NCBI RefSeq assembly: GCF_002836415.1
Contig: NZ_PJBP01000104.1
Span: 1-41,108 of the forward strand
Source: Psychromonas sp. MB-3u-54
GTDB taxonomy: Bacteria > Pseudomonadota > Gammaproteobacteria > Enterobacterales > Psychromonadaceae
DNA length: 41,108 nt
Reading direction: 5' to 3'
Below are positions 8,592-15,788 of this stretch, piece by piece. Numbering within the stretch: the stretch's first letter is position 1; each line of letters begins with the position of its first letter. A program made the translations under genes and the position numbers. Under the pieces are notes generated by a model. The model searched no databases. It had not been told where the DNA came from and worked only from the letters and a program-made list of their open reading frames with translations.

Positions 8592-9503
8592 GTGATAGAA
8601 ATCAAAGATAAAAGAGTGATCTATTTCTACGAGGCAGTAACAGTAGGCACTATCAGAGGTGCTGCAGATAAATTAAATATGTCACCATCTGGTATTAGTC
8701 GTCATATTGCACTGTTAGAAAAAGAGCTTTCTTGCGAGTTAATTGAACGGCATCGTACTGGCGTTGTCGTTACTCAAGCAGGTGAATTTTTACTGAACTA
8801 TTACCGTGAAATTAAAAATAATGAAGAAAATTGCATTGCTCAATTATCAGCTTTACAAGGGTTTCAATTAGGGCATATAAAATTAGTCATCGGGGAGGGA
8901 TTTGTCAACGATTTAATGATCGGTCCGCTTTCAGCGTTTTCTAGAAAATTCCCTAAATTAACCTTATCAATTACTTTAGCAAACTCTAATGAAGTGATGC
9001 GTCAAATTGAAGAAGATGAAGCACATATAGGTTTATTGTTTCACCCCACTCATCACCCTAAAGTACGCTCTCAGGTTATCAGCGAGCAACCAATATGTGC
9101 AGTGGTTAACCCAAATCATCCACTTGCTAACAGCACAGAACCTTTAACTTTAAATTTATTGTTAGACTACCCAGTCGCTTTGTCTGAGAGTAGTTTTGGC
9201 GTACGTCAATTGTTAGCGCTCGTCGAATTAAAACAACAATTACGATTTATCCCCTCCCTTACTACTAATTCCATTGAAGTGTTAAAACAATTTGTGTGTA
9301 CCGGTATGGGGATTACTTTTTTACCCGAGTTTGTTATCACTAGAGAGATATTAGATAAAAAATTGGTCGCGCTTCCTTTAGAAGATGAAATATTTAATAC
9401 CGGGGAAACGCATATGGTTACAAGATTAGGTCGGCAATTACCTAATGGAGCGCAGCAGCTATTAAATCATTTAATGCAGTGGATGAAAGCGTTTCAAAAA
9501 TAG
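8592..9503 (+). CDS. LysR-family transcriptional regulator
   Basis: 303 residues, GTG start at 8592 with AGAGAAA just upstream. A winged helix-turn-helix occupies about residues 8-65 (TIRGAADKLNMSPSGISRHIALLEKEL), followed by a periplasmic-binding-protein-like effector domain (about 90-295). It is co-directional with the operon and 112 bases downstream of its last gene, so it probably regulates 3037-8479 in response to a pathway intermediate. Confidence 0.9.
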   Translation: MIEIKDKRVIYFYEAVTVGTIRGAADKLNMSPSGISRHIALLEKELSCELIERHRTGVVVTQAGEFLLNYYREIKNNEENCIAQLSALQGFQLGHIKLVIGEGFVNDLMIGPLSAFSRKFPKLTLSITLANSNEVMRQIEEDEAHIGLLFHPTHHPKVRSQVISEQPICAVVNPNHPLANSTEPLTLNLLLDYPVALSESSFGVRQLLALVELKQQLRFIPSLTTNSIEVLKQFVCTGMGITFLPEFVITREILDKKLVALPLEDEIFNTGETHMVTRLGRQLPNGAQQLLNHLMQWMKAFQK

Positions 9504-9599
9504 CATCAAGCTCAACTTAAATAAGATATCTAAGCAATTTGAATCAACAAAAGTCACTATTTACTGCGTTCAAACTAGTCTATTTTTTACAGAGAACAT

Positions 9600-10039
9600 G
9601 CTAAGTCTCGATCAAAAACTGCATACCTTATATAGAAATACGCAGTATAAGGATGATTTTTTAGGTGATAGATGCGTTTGAAATTGATGTGCAGGCACGA
9701 TTATTAATCGTGTTGCTGATTTTAAGTGGATAGACTTTCGCCAGTTTCCGATTATCTCTCTAGTCTATTCTTGCTCTGCGAGTATGGTTAATGATGGTTT
9801 CATCTACCTGTCCCGCAGCGGGGCACTGTAAGATAAGCGATGCCATTAGTTCAAGGAGCCAACACATTCTAAACCGACTTAATATTCCGGCAGAGAACTG
9901 GCTTAAAATCGTCACCGAATTTGGTTGTTTATTTAAAGGGGCGGTAGGTTCCTTACCCGCATTAACCGAATACTGTGAACATTTAGACCGAAAGCGACGC
10001 CACGGAGCAGCAAACTGCCAACGCTGGTTGTGTGCTTAA
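9600..10039 (+). pseudogene. Decayed Y1 (REP-associated / IS200-like) transposase remnant
   Basis: The clearest part is the reading frame about 9845-10039, ILNRLNIPAENWLKIVTEF followed by FKGAVGSLPALTEYCEHL and KRRHG. I recall this as the C-terminal end of a Y1 transposase family common in marine gammaproteobacteria. Upstream, about 9668-9700 reads DAFEIDVQA, which may be a remnant of the central domain with the catalytic HUH region lost. There are stops and frame changes throughout. The tandem repeats at 10203-10321 fit a REP-type partner. Family assignment is from memory. Confidence 0.45.
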
Positions 10040-10202
10040 AGCTTAATTTTTAACTACCTGTAAGCCATTTCCCACTTATTGATATCAAGTTTCTGCTGTT
10101 GGTTCAAAACGGCCATATTCCTCAGATTTCACAATTTATGCGTTTGAATAACGATAAAAGACTATCGCAATGAATATTGAAAGAGGATATTTTATTGTTT
10201 AT

Positions 10203-10321
10203 AAAAATGGGTGGCATAGTTCTTTGTTTTTAGAAAAATGGGTGGCATGGTTCTTGTTTTAGAAAAATGGGTGGCATGGTTCTTTTGGTTTTAGAAAAAT
10301 GGGTGGCATGGTTCTTTTGTT
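10203..10321 (+). repeat. Tandem repeat, four copies of about 30 bp
   Basis: Copies start at 10203, 10234, 10263 and 10295. Each has AAAAATGGGTGGCAT followed by RGTTCTT and a T/G-rich tail, with spacings of 31, 29 and 32 bases. The unit is not protein coding. Confidence 0.85.
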
Positions 10322-10323
10322 AT

Positions 10324-10498
10324 GATGTTCTTGTTCATCAGCTCGCAAATTTGCTAGCGGCTTCCTCCGGACCAATCCTCGCGGACAAGCCCTTGCCATT
10401 CGCTAGTAGTTGGCGTTTAATTACAGTGTGTTATTAAACGGTGATCTTCCTACAGAGGACTTTCACCTCATTAGTTCATGCCCATGCTGGGCGTACAC
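10324..10498 (-). ncRNA. 5' end of a group II intron (domain I remnant)
   Basis: On the minus strand the segment starts GTGTACGCCCAGC (a GUGYG-like intron 5' end), followed by ATGGGCATGAACTAATGAG, GGTGAAAGTCCTCT, a GGAGGAAGCC segment and GAACAAGAACATC. This order of elements is characteristic of domain I of bacterial group II introns. Only about 175 bases survive; domains II-VI and the reverse transcriptase are absent, and the tandem repeats at 10203-10321 replace them. The intron 5' end abuts the left half-site of the attC at 10495-10591, in the orientation expected if it had inserted into the attC bottom strand. Confidence 0.55.
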
Positions 10499-10591
10499 AA
10501 GGCACTTAAACGGAACTAAAACAGTGGGTTACGTTTCGCTTCGCTCCACATTATAACCCACTATTTTAGTCCGCTTAGTGCGGCGTTATGG
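10495..10591 (+). repeat. attC-like integron recombination site
   Basis: Strong hairpin. The arm 10512-10531 (GGAACTAAAACAGTGGGTTA) pairs with 10554-10572 except for one extrahelical A and one C/T difference, and the outer GGCACTTAAACGG pairs with CCGCTTAGTGC. The loop shares GCTTCGCTCCACA with the site at 1-90. The right core is GTTATGG (10585-10591). The left core is altered (ACACAAGG), consistent with intron DNA ending there. Confidence 0.8.
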
Positions 10592-10605
10592 CTCAAGGGT
10601 AGAGT

Positions 10606-11427
10606 ATGAGTAATCAGATATTTCAGTCACTAGTTAAAAGTAAAATAGATAACTTAAAAAGTGCTTATGAAACTTCCAAAGATATATTTTGGGACAAAGA
10701 AAAAAAGCAACTTATTCACCCTGGTGAATATGGAGAGTTCAGAGAAAAGGCAGTATCAGAGTTATTAAACTTTTTCATTCCTCAAAACTTGAAAATATCA
10801 GAAGGATTTATTATCAGTAGTGATGGAGGCGTAAGTACACAATGCGACATTATTATTTATGATCCTAATTCTTGCCCTAAGATTGCTGACTCTGCACATC
10901 AAAAGTTCTTTCCCATTGAGTGTGTAGTTGCGATTGGTGAAATAAAATCAGAAATAAAAACCAAATCAGACCTAACGAAAATATTAACGAAATTGGCTGA
11001 AATAAAAAAATTAAAAGAATTGGTTCCCGAAGCTACGCCGTATCGGAGTTATAAAGATGAACCTTTTATTCCTTTGCATAAACCATTCGATCAAATTTAT
11101 TCATTCGTTTTAAGTAAATCATTGCCTAAATCATTAGAGAGTGACAGCTTTATAAATTTAGATATTGAACAGCGACATATGCACAATATATTAGTAGGTA
11201 TTGATAGTGGACATCATTGTTATACATATGGAAAAATGACTAACTATTATTACCCTGAAACTTCTGGTGAGCAACATGAACAAGTATGGAGAACACTTAA
11301 AGAGAAAGAGTTACCGACTAATTTTGGCATCTTTCTGACTTCTTTATTTTACCATTGCCAAATAGCAACTTTATTAGAACTTGATATTGTTCGATATTGC
11401 ACGAATGAATTTACAAATGAGCCATAA
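10606..11427 (+). CDS. DUF6602-type cassette protein, PD-(D/E)XK nuclease-like
   Basis: 273 residues, ATG 10606 with AAGGGTAGAG upstream. The N-terminal helical part contains GEYGEFREKAVSELLNFF, followed by ISEGFII, QCDIIIYD and IECVVAIGEIKSEI. The D-(x)-I-I-Y-D and later E-I-K residues resemble the catalytic pattern of PD-(D/E)XK nuclease folds, as in DUF6602 proteins. Substrate and role are unknown; DUF6602 genes occur in cassettes and defence-like regions. The gene lies between attC-like sites at 10495-10591 and 11424-11476, with the stop codon inside the downstream site. It is a complete mobile cassette and appears intact. Confidence 0.7.
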   Translation: MSNQIFQSLVKSKIDNLKSAYETSKDIFWDKEKKQLIHPGEYGEFREKAVSELLNFFIPQNLKISEGFIISSDGGVSTQCDIIIYDPNSCPKIADSAHQKFFPIECVVAIGEIKSEIKTKSDLTKILTKLAEIKKLKELVPEATPYRSYKDEPFIPLHKPFDQIYSFVLSKSLPKSLESDSFINLDIEQRHMHNILVGIDSGHHCYTYGKMTNYYYPETSGEQHEQVWRTLKEKELPTNFGIFLTSLFYHCQIATLLELDIVRYCTNEFTNEP

Positions 11428-11476
11428 CAAATAAGGATAGGTGTCGCGCAGCCGACACCTTATCTGGTTGTTGAAC
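11424..11476 (+). repeat. attC-like integron recombination site (short type)
   Basis: Starts ATAACAA and ends TTGTTGAAC, whose GTTGAAC fits GTTRRRY. The stem GATAGGTGTCG / CGACACCTTATC closes on a CGCAGC loop. It overlaps the stop of the upstream gene by four bases. It could also serve as a terminator hairpin, but the paired core sites favour attC. Confidence 0.65.
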
Positions 11477-11501
11477 AAGCCCGTGCCTACTTATTTACGA
11501 G

Positions 11502-11518
11502 GGCCGAGGGTCAAGTCT
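11502..11518 (+). repeat. 17-bp junction motif, copy 3
   Basis: GGCCGAGGGTCAAGTCT lies just left of the truncated IS4-type element and is followed by GAATGGCACTGC rather than the TTCATTTTGC seen at portal units. It may be the IS terminus or flank. Confidence 0.75.
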
Positions 11519-11576
11519 GAATGGCACTGCATTAAGGAATATTTAGGTGATTATTGGGTAGGAATATTTTTAAAAT

Positions 11577-12464
11577 TTGGAAAGAGCAGCCAGAAAAAAT
11601 TGTATAATTGATTCACCACAAACCTATACAATAGATCCTGACTGCATGAGTTATTTTAACACCAAATGTTCTAAAACTGCATTAAAAGATATCCCCTGTA
11701 TCCCCGACCAAGATTTTCTTAATATATTAAAATCTGAACATATTTTTTCAATCATTAATAAAGCGACTTCAAATTATAGGGACAGAATTTTTACTCCCAC
11801 TCTTACCCTGGCAATGTTTATCAAGCAGGCACTTAGTTTTGATCGTTCATGCACGCGTGTTGTTAATGAATTTATCATTGATAATATTGATGATTTGCTT
11901 AAAAACATTAGTAAATCCACGGGCTCTTTTTGCCGTAGTCGGCAAAAATTACCTCTCGAACTCATTCAAGAATTAGTTCGTTATACAGGGCGTGCTGTCA
12001 ACGAAAAAATCGATAATAAAAAGCGTATAAAAGGCAGTATCTATTTGATAGATGGAACAACATTTACACTGCCAGATTCAACTGATAATCAAGAAAAATA
12101 TCCTCAACAATCAACACAAAAGAAAGGATTAGGTTTCCCAATTTGTCGAGCTTTAGGTATCTTTTGTCTAGAAAGTGGTGCTGCAATTAATGCTCAAATA
12201 GCCCCTTATAAAGGGAAAGGAGCAAATGAACACTCAATGCTCAGGGCAACCTTAGATACATTCAAAAAAGGTGACTTAATCATAGGTGATGCGCTCTACA
12301 GCAGTTACTGGTTGATTTCTCATCTGCAAAAAGAACGGGTAAATGGAGTCTTTCAGCAGAATGGCGGACGTGCTAAAAAGGCTGATTTTAGAATAGGTAA
12401 AAAAATCGGTAAGTACGATCACACATGGGTCGAGGGGCAAGTCTTTCATTTTGCAGTTTGTTAA
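11577..12464 (+). pseudogene. IS4-family transposase, 3'-truncated
   Basis: Likely true start is ATG 11646 (MSYFNTKCSKTAL); the frame is open back to TTG 11577. DDE elements seen are the first Asp in YLIDGTTFTLPDS and the second in LIIGDALYSSYWLI. Residues after about 285 (KYDHTWVEGQVFHF) are read from the portal-repeat unit that begins at 12428, so the C-terminal third with the YREK motif and catalytic Glu is missing. IS4 transposases of this group are usually about 400-450 aa. The element is therefore inactive. No matching right end was found. Confidence 0.8.
12428..12444 (+). repeat. 17-bp junction motif, copy 4
   Basis: GGTCGAGGGGCAAGTCT, one base different from copy 2. It marks the exact breakpoint between the IS4-type transposase and a new portal-repeat unit. 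Confidence 0.8.
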
Positions 12465-12584
12465 TAATTAGTGTCTATTCTAGGTCGCTATGAGGGCGTT
12501 TGCTACTTAAAAATAATAAATATTATTCGTTCATTATTGTTGTTTATTAGTAAATCGACCCTTTTTACTTTCCGAACATTGTTT

Positions 12585-12822
12585 TTAACTGCCCGTTTCC
12601 AGCACCTCATACTCCTTCATTTTAAGCACTTCAAATCCTGCAAAATCATTTAACTCCAGTAAGATTTCTCCGATCGGTTTTATCTCGTTTTTATGAAACA
12701 TTTTATCCACTTTATTCAGATCACCGACCGGGCTAAACCCTTCACGCACTATGCTCATTAAATCCAGCGGAATACGGTGGGCTGAAAGAATATCGCCGGT
12801 GGTGACGTTTTTCATCTTGCTG
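12585..12822 (-). pseudogene. Phage portal protein 3' fragment (second-cluster copy 1)
   Basis: The same C-terminal portal coding sequence as 2454-2818, with the same stop and downstream spacer, but broken at 12822 within KMKNVT. The break is followed at once by two junction motifs in tandem (12829 and 12845). Third-position differences from the other copies show it has diverged. Confidence 0.8.
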
Positions 12823-12828
12823 GGAATA

Positions 12829-12861
12829 GGCCGAGGGTCAAATAGGCCGAGGGTCAAGTCT
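12829..12861 (+). repeat. Junction motif copies 5 and 6 in tandem (16-bp repeat)
   Basis: ATAGGCCGAGGGTCAA occurs twice in direct succession (from 12827 and from 12843). The first motif is cut after GGTCAA and the second is complete (12845-12861, GGCCGAGGGTCAAGTCT). It joins the broken portal copy to the next unit. Confidence 0.8.
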
Positions 12862-12998
12862 TTCATTTTGCAGTTTGTTAATAATTAGTGTCTATTCTAG
12901 GTCATGGGGGCGTTTGCTACTTAAAAATAATAAATATTATTCGTTCATTATTGTTGTTTATTAGTAAATCGACCCTTTTTACTTTCCGAACATTGTTT

Positions 12999-13540
12999 TT
13001 AACTGCCCGTTTCCAGCTCCTCATACTCCTTCATTTTAAGCACTTCAAAGCCTGCAAAATCATTCAGCTCCAGTAAGATTTCTCCGATCGGTTTAATTTC
13101 GTTTTTATGAAACATTTTGTCCACTTTATTCAGATCACCCACCGGGCTAAATCCTTCACGAACGATACTCATTAAATCCAGGGGAATACGGTGCGCTGAA
13201 AGAATATCGCCGGTGGTGACGTTTTTCATCTTGCTGAATTCGTCTTTTGCATCGAGCTGGCCAACGGGGATTAATTCCGGTTTTTCTTTGTCTTTGTCTT
13301 TGCCTTTGCCGTTGACGAACATATTTTTAAAATCACCCAAATTTTGGCGCTGTTGAGTTTGATTTTAATACCCTGCTCCTGGGCATCAGTCAGGTTCGGG
13401 TTGTTCATGTACAGTAAAAAACCGGAATGAGCGCCGTTTAAATAATATTTACGGCGGAAAAGGGTGGCGTCTTCATTTAGCCAGACACTCGAGAGTTTGG
13501 CTAAATATTGCGTAATGCGGAGAACCGCCTGGGTAAGGTC
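12999..13540 (-). pseudogene. Phage portal protein (P2 gpQ type), longest 3' fragment
   Basis: Homology extends on the minus strand from the stop at 12999 to about 13540. Upstream coding reads DLTQAV, YLAKLSSVWLNEDATLFRRK, YYLNGAHSGFLLYMNNPNL and EQGIKIKLNSAK, matching the middle of P2-type portals. One base is missing near 13345 compared with the copy at 2790, giving a frameshift. About the last 180 codons remain. The break at about 13540 is followed by unrelated sequence. Confidence 0.8.
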
Positions 13541-13552
13541 ATATTACATCAG

Positions 13553-13646
13553 AGCAGATAAGCCGGTTGAAATAGTAAAAGCAGAGTCAGATAAACCAAC
13601 TGAAATGAAGGTGGAGACGTTTGATTTGTTGGGAATGGGGTTTTAA
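13553..13646 (+). pseudogene. Possible 3' end of another gene (unknown)
   Basis: Plus-strand frame ending RADKPVEIVKAESDKPTEM then VETFDLLGMGF and stop. It begins at the portal breakpoint, so any original gene is truncated at its 5' side. I do not recognise it; a phage structural gene is possible. Confidence 0.25.
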
Positions 13647-13750
13647 AAGCGATTCAAACAGCACTGCAATAAATTAATTGAGGGCAATTTGTGGACACAT
13701 CTCAAAAAAACTTGTAAATTTTAGACTGAAAAAACACAAATTATAGACAT

Positions 13751-13793
13751 AAAAAAACCCGCTAGACCAGTTGGTGACTGGCTTTGCGGGTTT
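13751..13793 (-). terminator. Rho-independent terminator of ssrA
   Basis: On the minus strand AAACCCGC (13755-13762) pairs with GCGGGTTT (13786-13793), with an inner CCAG/CTGG stem, followed by a run of seven T. It lies 32 bases beyond the tmRNA 3' end. Confidence 0.85.
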
Positions 13794-13824
13794 AGTCGGC
13801 TTTTAGTATTTTAAAGCCTATAGG

Positions 13825-14178
13825 TGGTGGAGATGGGGGGAGTCGAACCCCCGTCCGAAAAACCTACATCCTCGGCACTACATGCTTAGTCAGTTATTTG
13901 GTTAACTCGTTGATCTCCAACTGACAGGATATCAAAAAGCGAGTCCGATACTATTTCGCGGTTCACCCTCGAACAAGGTTCCCTCGCTATCCAATGTGAA
14001 TGACCTTCCGAATCCCTGCCCATAGGAGAAACGTGGGTGGAAGGCTAGCTAGCCTAAGCTGCTAGAGAGTAGTTAGAGTCGTTTGCAACTATAACGTTGG
14101 CGGCTTTTTACGAGGCCAACCGCCACCTCGGCATGCACCTTGGGTTTCAAGAATCTCGTCGAGTCCTAAATCATCCCC
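13825..14178 (-). ncRNA. ssrA: Transfer-messenger RNA (tmRNA)
   Basis: The 5' end GGGGATGATTT and 3' end CCCCCCATCTCCACCA form the alanyl-tRNA-like domain, including GTTCGACTCCC in the T arm. The tag frame reads GCA AAC GAC TCT ... GCT TAG, giving ANDSNYSLAA, a normal gammaproteobacterial degradation tag ending in LAA. It rescues ribosomes stalled on broken mRNA and tags the product for ClpXP and related proteases. Length is 354 nt and the 3' CCA is encoded. It is followed upstream (14299) by smpB on the same strand, its obligate protein partner. Confidence 0.97.
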
Positions 14179-14192
14179 ACAGTGGTAAGCGC

Positions 14193-14221
14193 TTTATCTG
14201 CTTACGGATTAACAATAGCAA
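14193..14221 (-). promoter_or_regulatory. Probable ssrA promoter
   Basis: Minus-strand TTGCTA (14216-14221) and GATAAA (14193-14198) with a 17-base spacer, ending 14 bases before the mature tmRNA 5' end. Weak -35 but good spacing. Confidence 0.45.
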
Positions 14222-14298
14222 AAAAAATATGCTTTAGATAGTGTTATTGTTATCTATATCACATTATTTTGCTATATATTAAATTTTTACATTTATTG

Positions 14299-14784
14299 CT
14301 AGCGAACGCTGTGTTTCATCATACGTTCTTTATCAACTTTCCATTCTCTATCTTTCACATCGGCGCGTTTGTCGTGTTCTTGTTTACCTTTTGCCAGTGC
14401 AAATGATATTTTTACCCACGCGTGTTTCCAGTATAAAGAGATGGGAATAATTGAATAACCCTGACGTTCAACTTTACCGACTAAGTTGTCGAGTTCTCGC
14501 CTGTTAAGCAGTAATTTACGATAACGCATAGGATCACATACAACATGTGAAGATGCGACAAGAAGGGGAGGAAAAGAGGCACCCAATAGCCATGCTTCTC
14601 CATTTTTCAGGAAAATATAACTATCAGCGATGTTCGCTTTGCCTGCGCGTAACGATTTTACTTCCCAACCCTGTAATTCAAGACCTGCTTCAAAGCGTTC
14701 TTCTAGGTGGTAGTCGTGACTAGCACGTTTATTTCGTGCAATCGTATTGTCATTATTTTTAGTTTTTGAATTTTTTTTAGCCAT
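14299..14784 (-). CDS. smpB: SsrA-binding protein SmpB
   Basis: 161 residues, normal length. The conserved N-terminal [20 protein letters not shown] and [14 protein letters not shown] segments are present, as is the C-terminal DKR/DWK-type helix ([20 protein letters not shown]) that inserts into the ribosomal mRNA channel. It binds the tRNA-like domain of tmRNA and delivers it to stalled ribosomes in the cytosol. Its neighbour ssrA lies 120 bases downstream on the same strand. Confidence 0.97.
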   Translation of the reverse strand: MAKKNSKTKNNDNTIARNKRASHDYHLEERFEAGLELQGWEVKSLRAGKANIADSYIFLKNGEAWLLGASFPPLLVASSHVVCDPMRYRKLLLNRRELDNLVGKVERQGYSIIPISLYWKHAWVKISFALAKGKQEHDKRADVKDREWKVDKERMMKHSVR

Positions 14785-14795
14785 AGCCTCGTATT

Positions 14796-14838
14796 ATAGA
14801 GTGACTATTATAAATTGATAGAGTGACTATTATAAATT
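14796..14838 (-). promoter_or_regulatory. Duplicated 22-bp block in the smpB promoter region
   Basis: ATAGAGTGACTATTATAAAT occurs twice in tandem (14796 and 14818). On the minus strand each copy has a TATAAT, and a third TATAAT lies closer to smpB, so the smpB -10 region appears duplicated. Confidence 0.5.
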
Positions 14839-14946
14839 ACTCGTTGATTTGTATAAAAATCGCCTAAATTTAGGAATAAATCCTTATTTGTTTTTTCTTG
14901 ATGGCGCAGATCGTGTAATATGACTTTTTTTATGTAGGGAAAGCAG

Positions 14947-15384
14947 ATGGCACAGGTATCTCGTAGTGCGTTACTTATGTACAGCGCCGAAGAAATGTAT
15001 CAATTGGTTAATGATGTGAATGCTTATCCTGAATTTTTACCGGGCTGTGTTGATGCTAATATATTAACTAACAATAATAATGTGATGCGCGCTTCAGTTG
15101 AAGTATCAAAAGCCGGTATTAGCCAAACTTTCACCACAGAAAATATTTTAGTCAATGGGCAAAGCATTTTAATGAATTTAGTCGATGGTCCTTTTAAACA
15201 TTTAAAAGGTGGCTGGACATTTTCTAAACTCGACGAACAGGCCTGTAAAATAAATTTAGATTTAGAGTTTGAATTTAATAGTTCACTGGCTGAACTTGCA
15301 TTTGGGCGGATTTTTAATGAGTTAGTGGGTTCCATGGTAAAATCTTTTTCCAGCCGCGCAAAAGTAGTTTACGGAATACGATAG
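14947..15384 (+). CDS. ratA: RatA, START-domain ribosome-associated protein
   Basis: 145 residues, full length. It has START/coenzyme-Q-binding-like motifs: SALLMYSAEEMYQLVNDV, YPEFLPGC and GPFKHLKGGW, with a C-terminal amphipathic helix (GRIFNELVGSMVKSF). In E. coli the protein (RatA/PasT) has been reported to inhibit 70S formation and to affect persistence and respiration; COQ10-like quinone chaperoning is an alternative role for the family. It is divergent from smpB, as in other gammaproteobacteria, and 8 bases upstream of rnfH. Confidence 0.93.
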   Translation: MAQVSRSALLMYSAEEMYQLVNDVNAYPEFLPGCVDANILTNNNNVMRASVEVSKAGISQTFTTENILVNGQSILMNLVDGPFKHLKGGWTFSKLDEQACKINLDLEFEFNSSLAELAFGRIFNELVGSMVKSFSSRAKVVYGIR

Positions 15385-15392
15385 GGAACTGT

Positions 15393-15683
15393 ATGAATGA
15401 GTTGATTGAAATTGAAGTTGTTTATGGCCGGCCGGATAAACAAGTTTTACTGTCGTTATCTGTGCCAGTCGGGAGCACGCTTGAAGAATGTATTACGTTA
15501 TCCGGGATCACCACGCATTTTCCAGAAATTATACCCAGTGAAGCTGTAGTCGGTATTTTCAGCCGGCCGGATAAATTGTCCAGTATTGTAAAAGCGGGAG
15601 AGCGTATCGAGATTTATCGTCCGCTGATTGCAGACCCGAAAGAGATGCGCAAATTACGTGCCGCTAAAATGAGTAAAAAATAA
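15393..15683 (+). CDS. rnfH: RnfH family ubiquitin-like protein
   Basis: 96 residues with a beta-grasp fold pattern: IEVVYGRPDKQVLLSLSVPVGSTLEECI at the N terminus, then VVGIFSRPDKLSSIV and RIEIYRPLIADPKEMRKLRA. Partner of RatA (named PasI in some work); exact function is not settled. Cotranscribed with ratA and ended by the hairpin at 15685-15725. Confidence 0.92.
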   Translation: MNELIEIEVVYGRPDKQVLLSLSVPVGSTLEECITLSGITTHFPEIIPSEAVVGIFSRPDKLSSIVKAGERIEIYRPLIADPKEMRKLRAAKMSKK

Positions 15684-15684
15684 T

Positions 15685-15725
15685 TTATTAAGAATAAATC
15701 TCATCTTCATCTTTATTCTTAATAA
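15685..15725. terminator. AT-rich hairpin between convergent rnfH and bamE
   Basis: A perfect 14-bp stem, TTATTAAGAATAAA (15685-15698) with TTTATTCTTAATAA (15712-15725), and a 13-base loop. It could end transcription from either side, but it has no long U tract. Confidence 0.6.
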
Positions 15726-15788
15726 GTTAGCCGTAACAAATTTACTACGGCTAACTCTGTCTAAGTCAATTCACAATATCCGTCTAAG

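Noticed and set aside
10203..10321. CRISPR array
   Set aside because: Repeats are directly adjacent and of uneven length, with no distinct spacers and no cas genes nearby.
11424..11476. Simple rho-independent terminator
   Set aside because: The stem ends in paired integron core sites and lacks a U tract, so attC fits better, though termination is not excluded.
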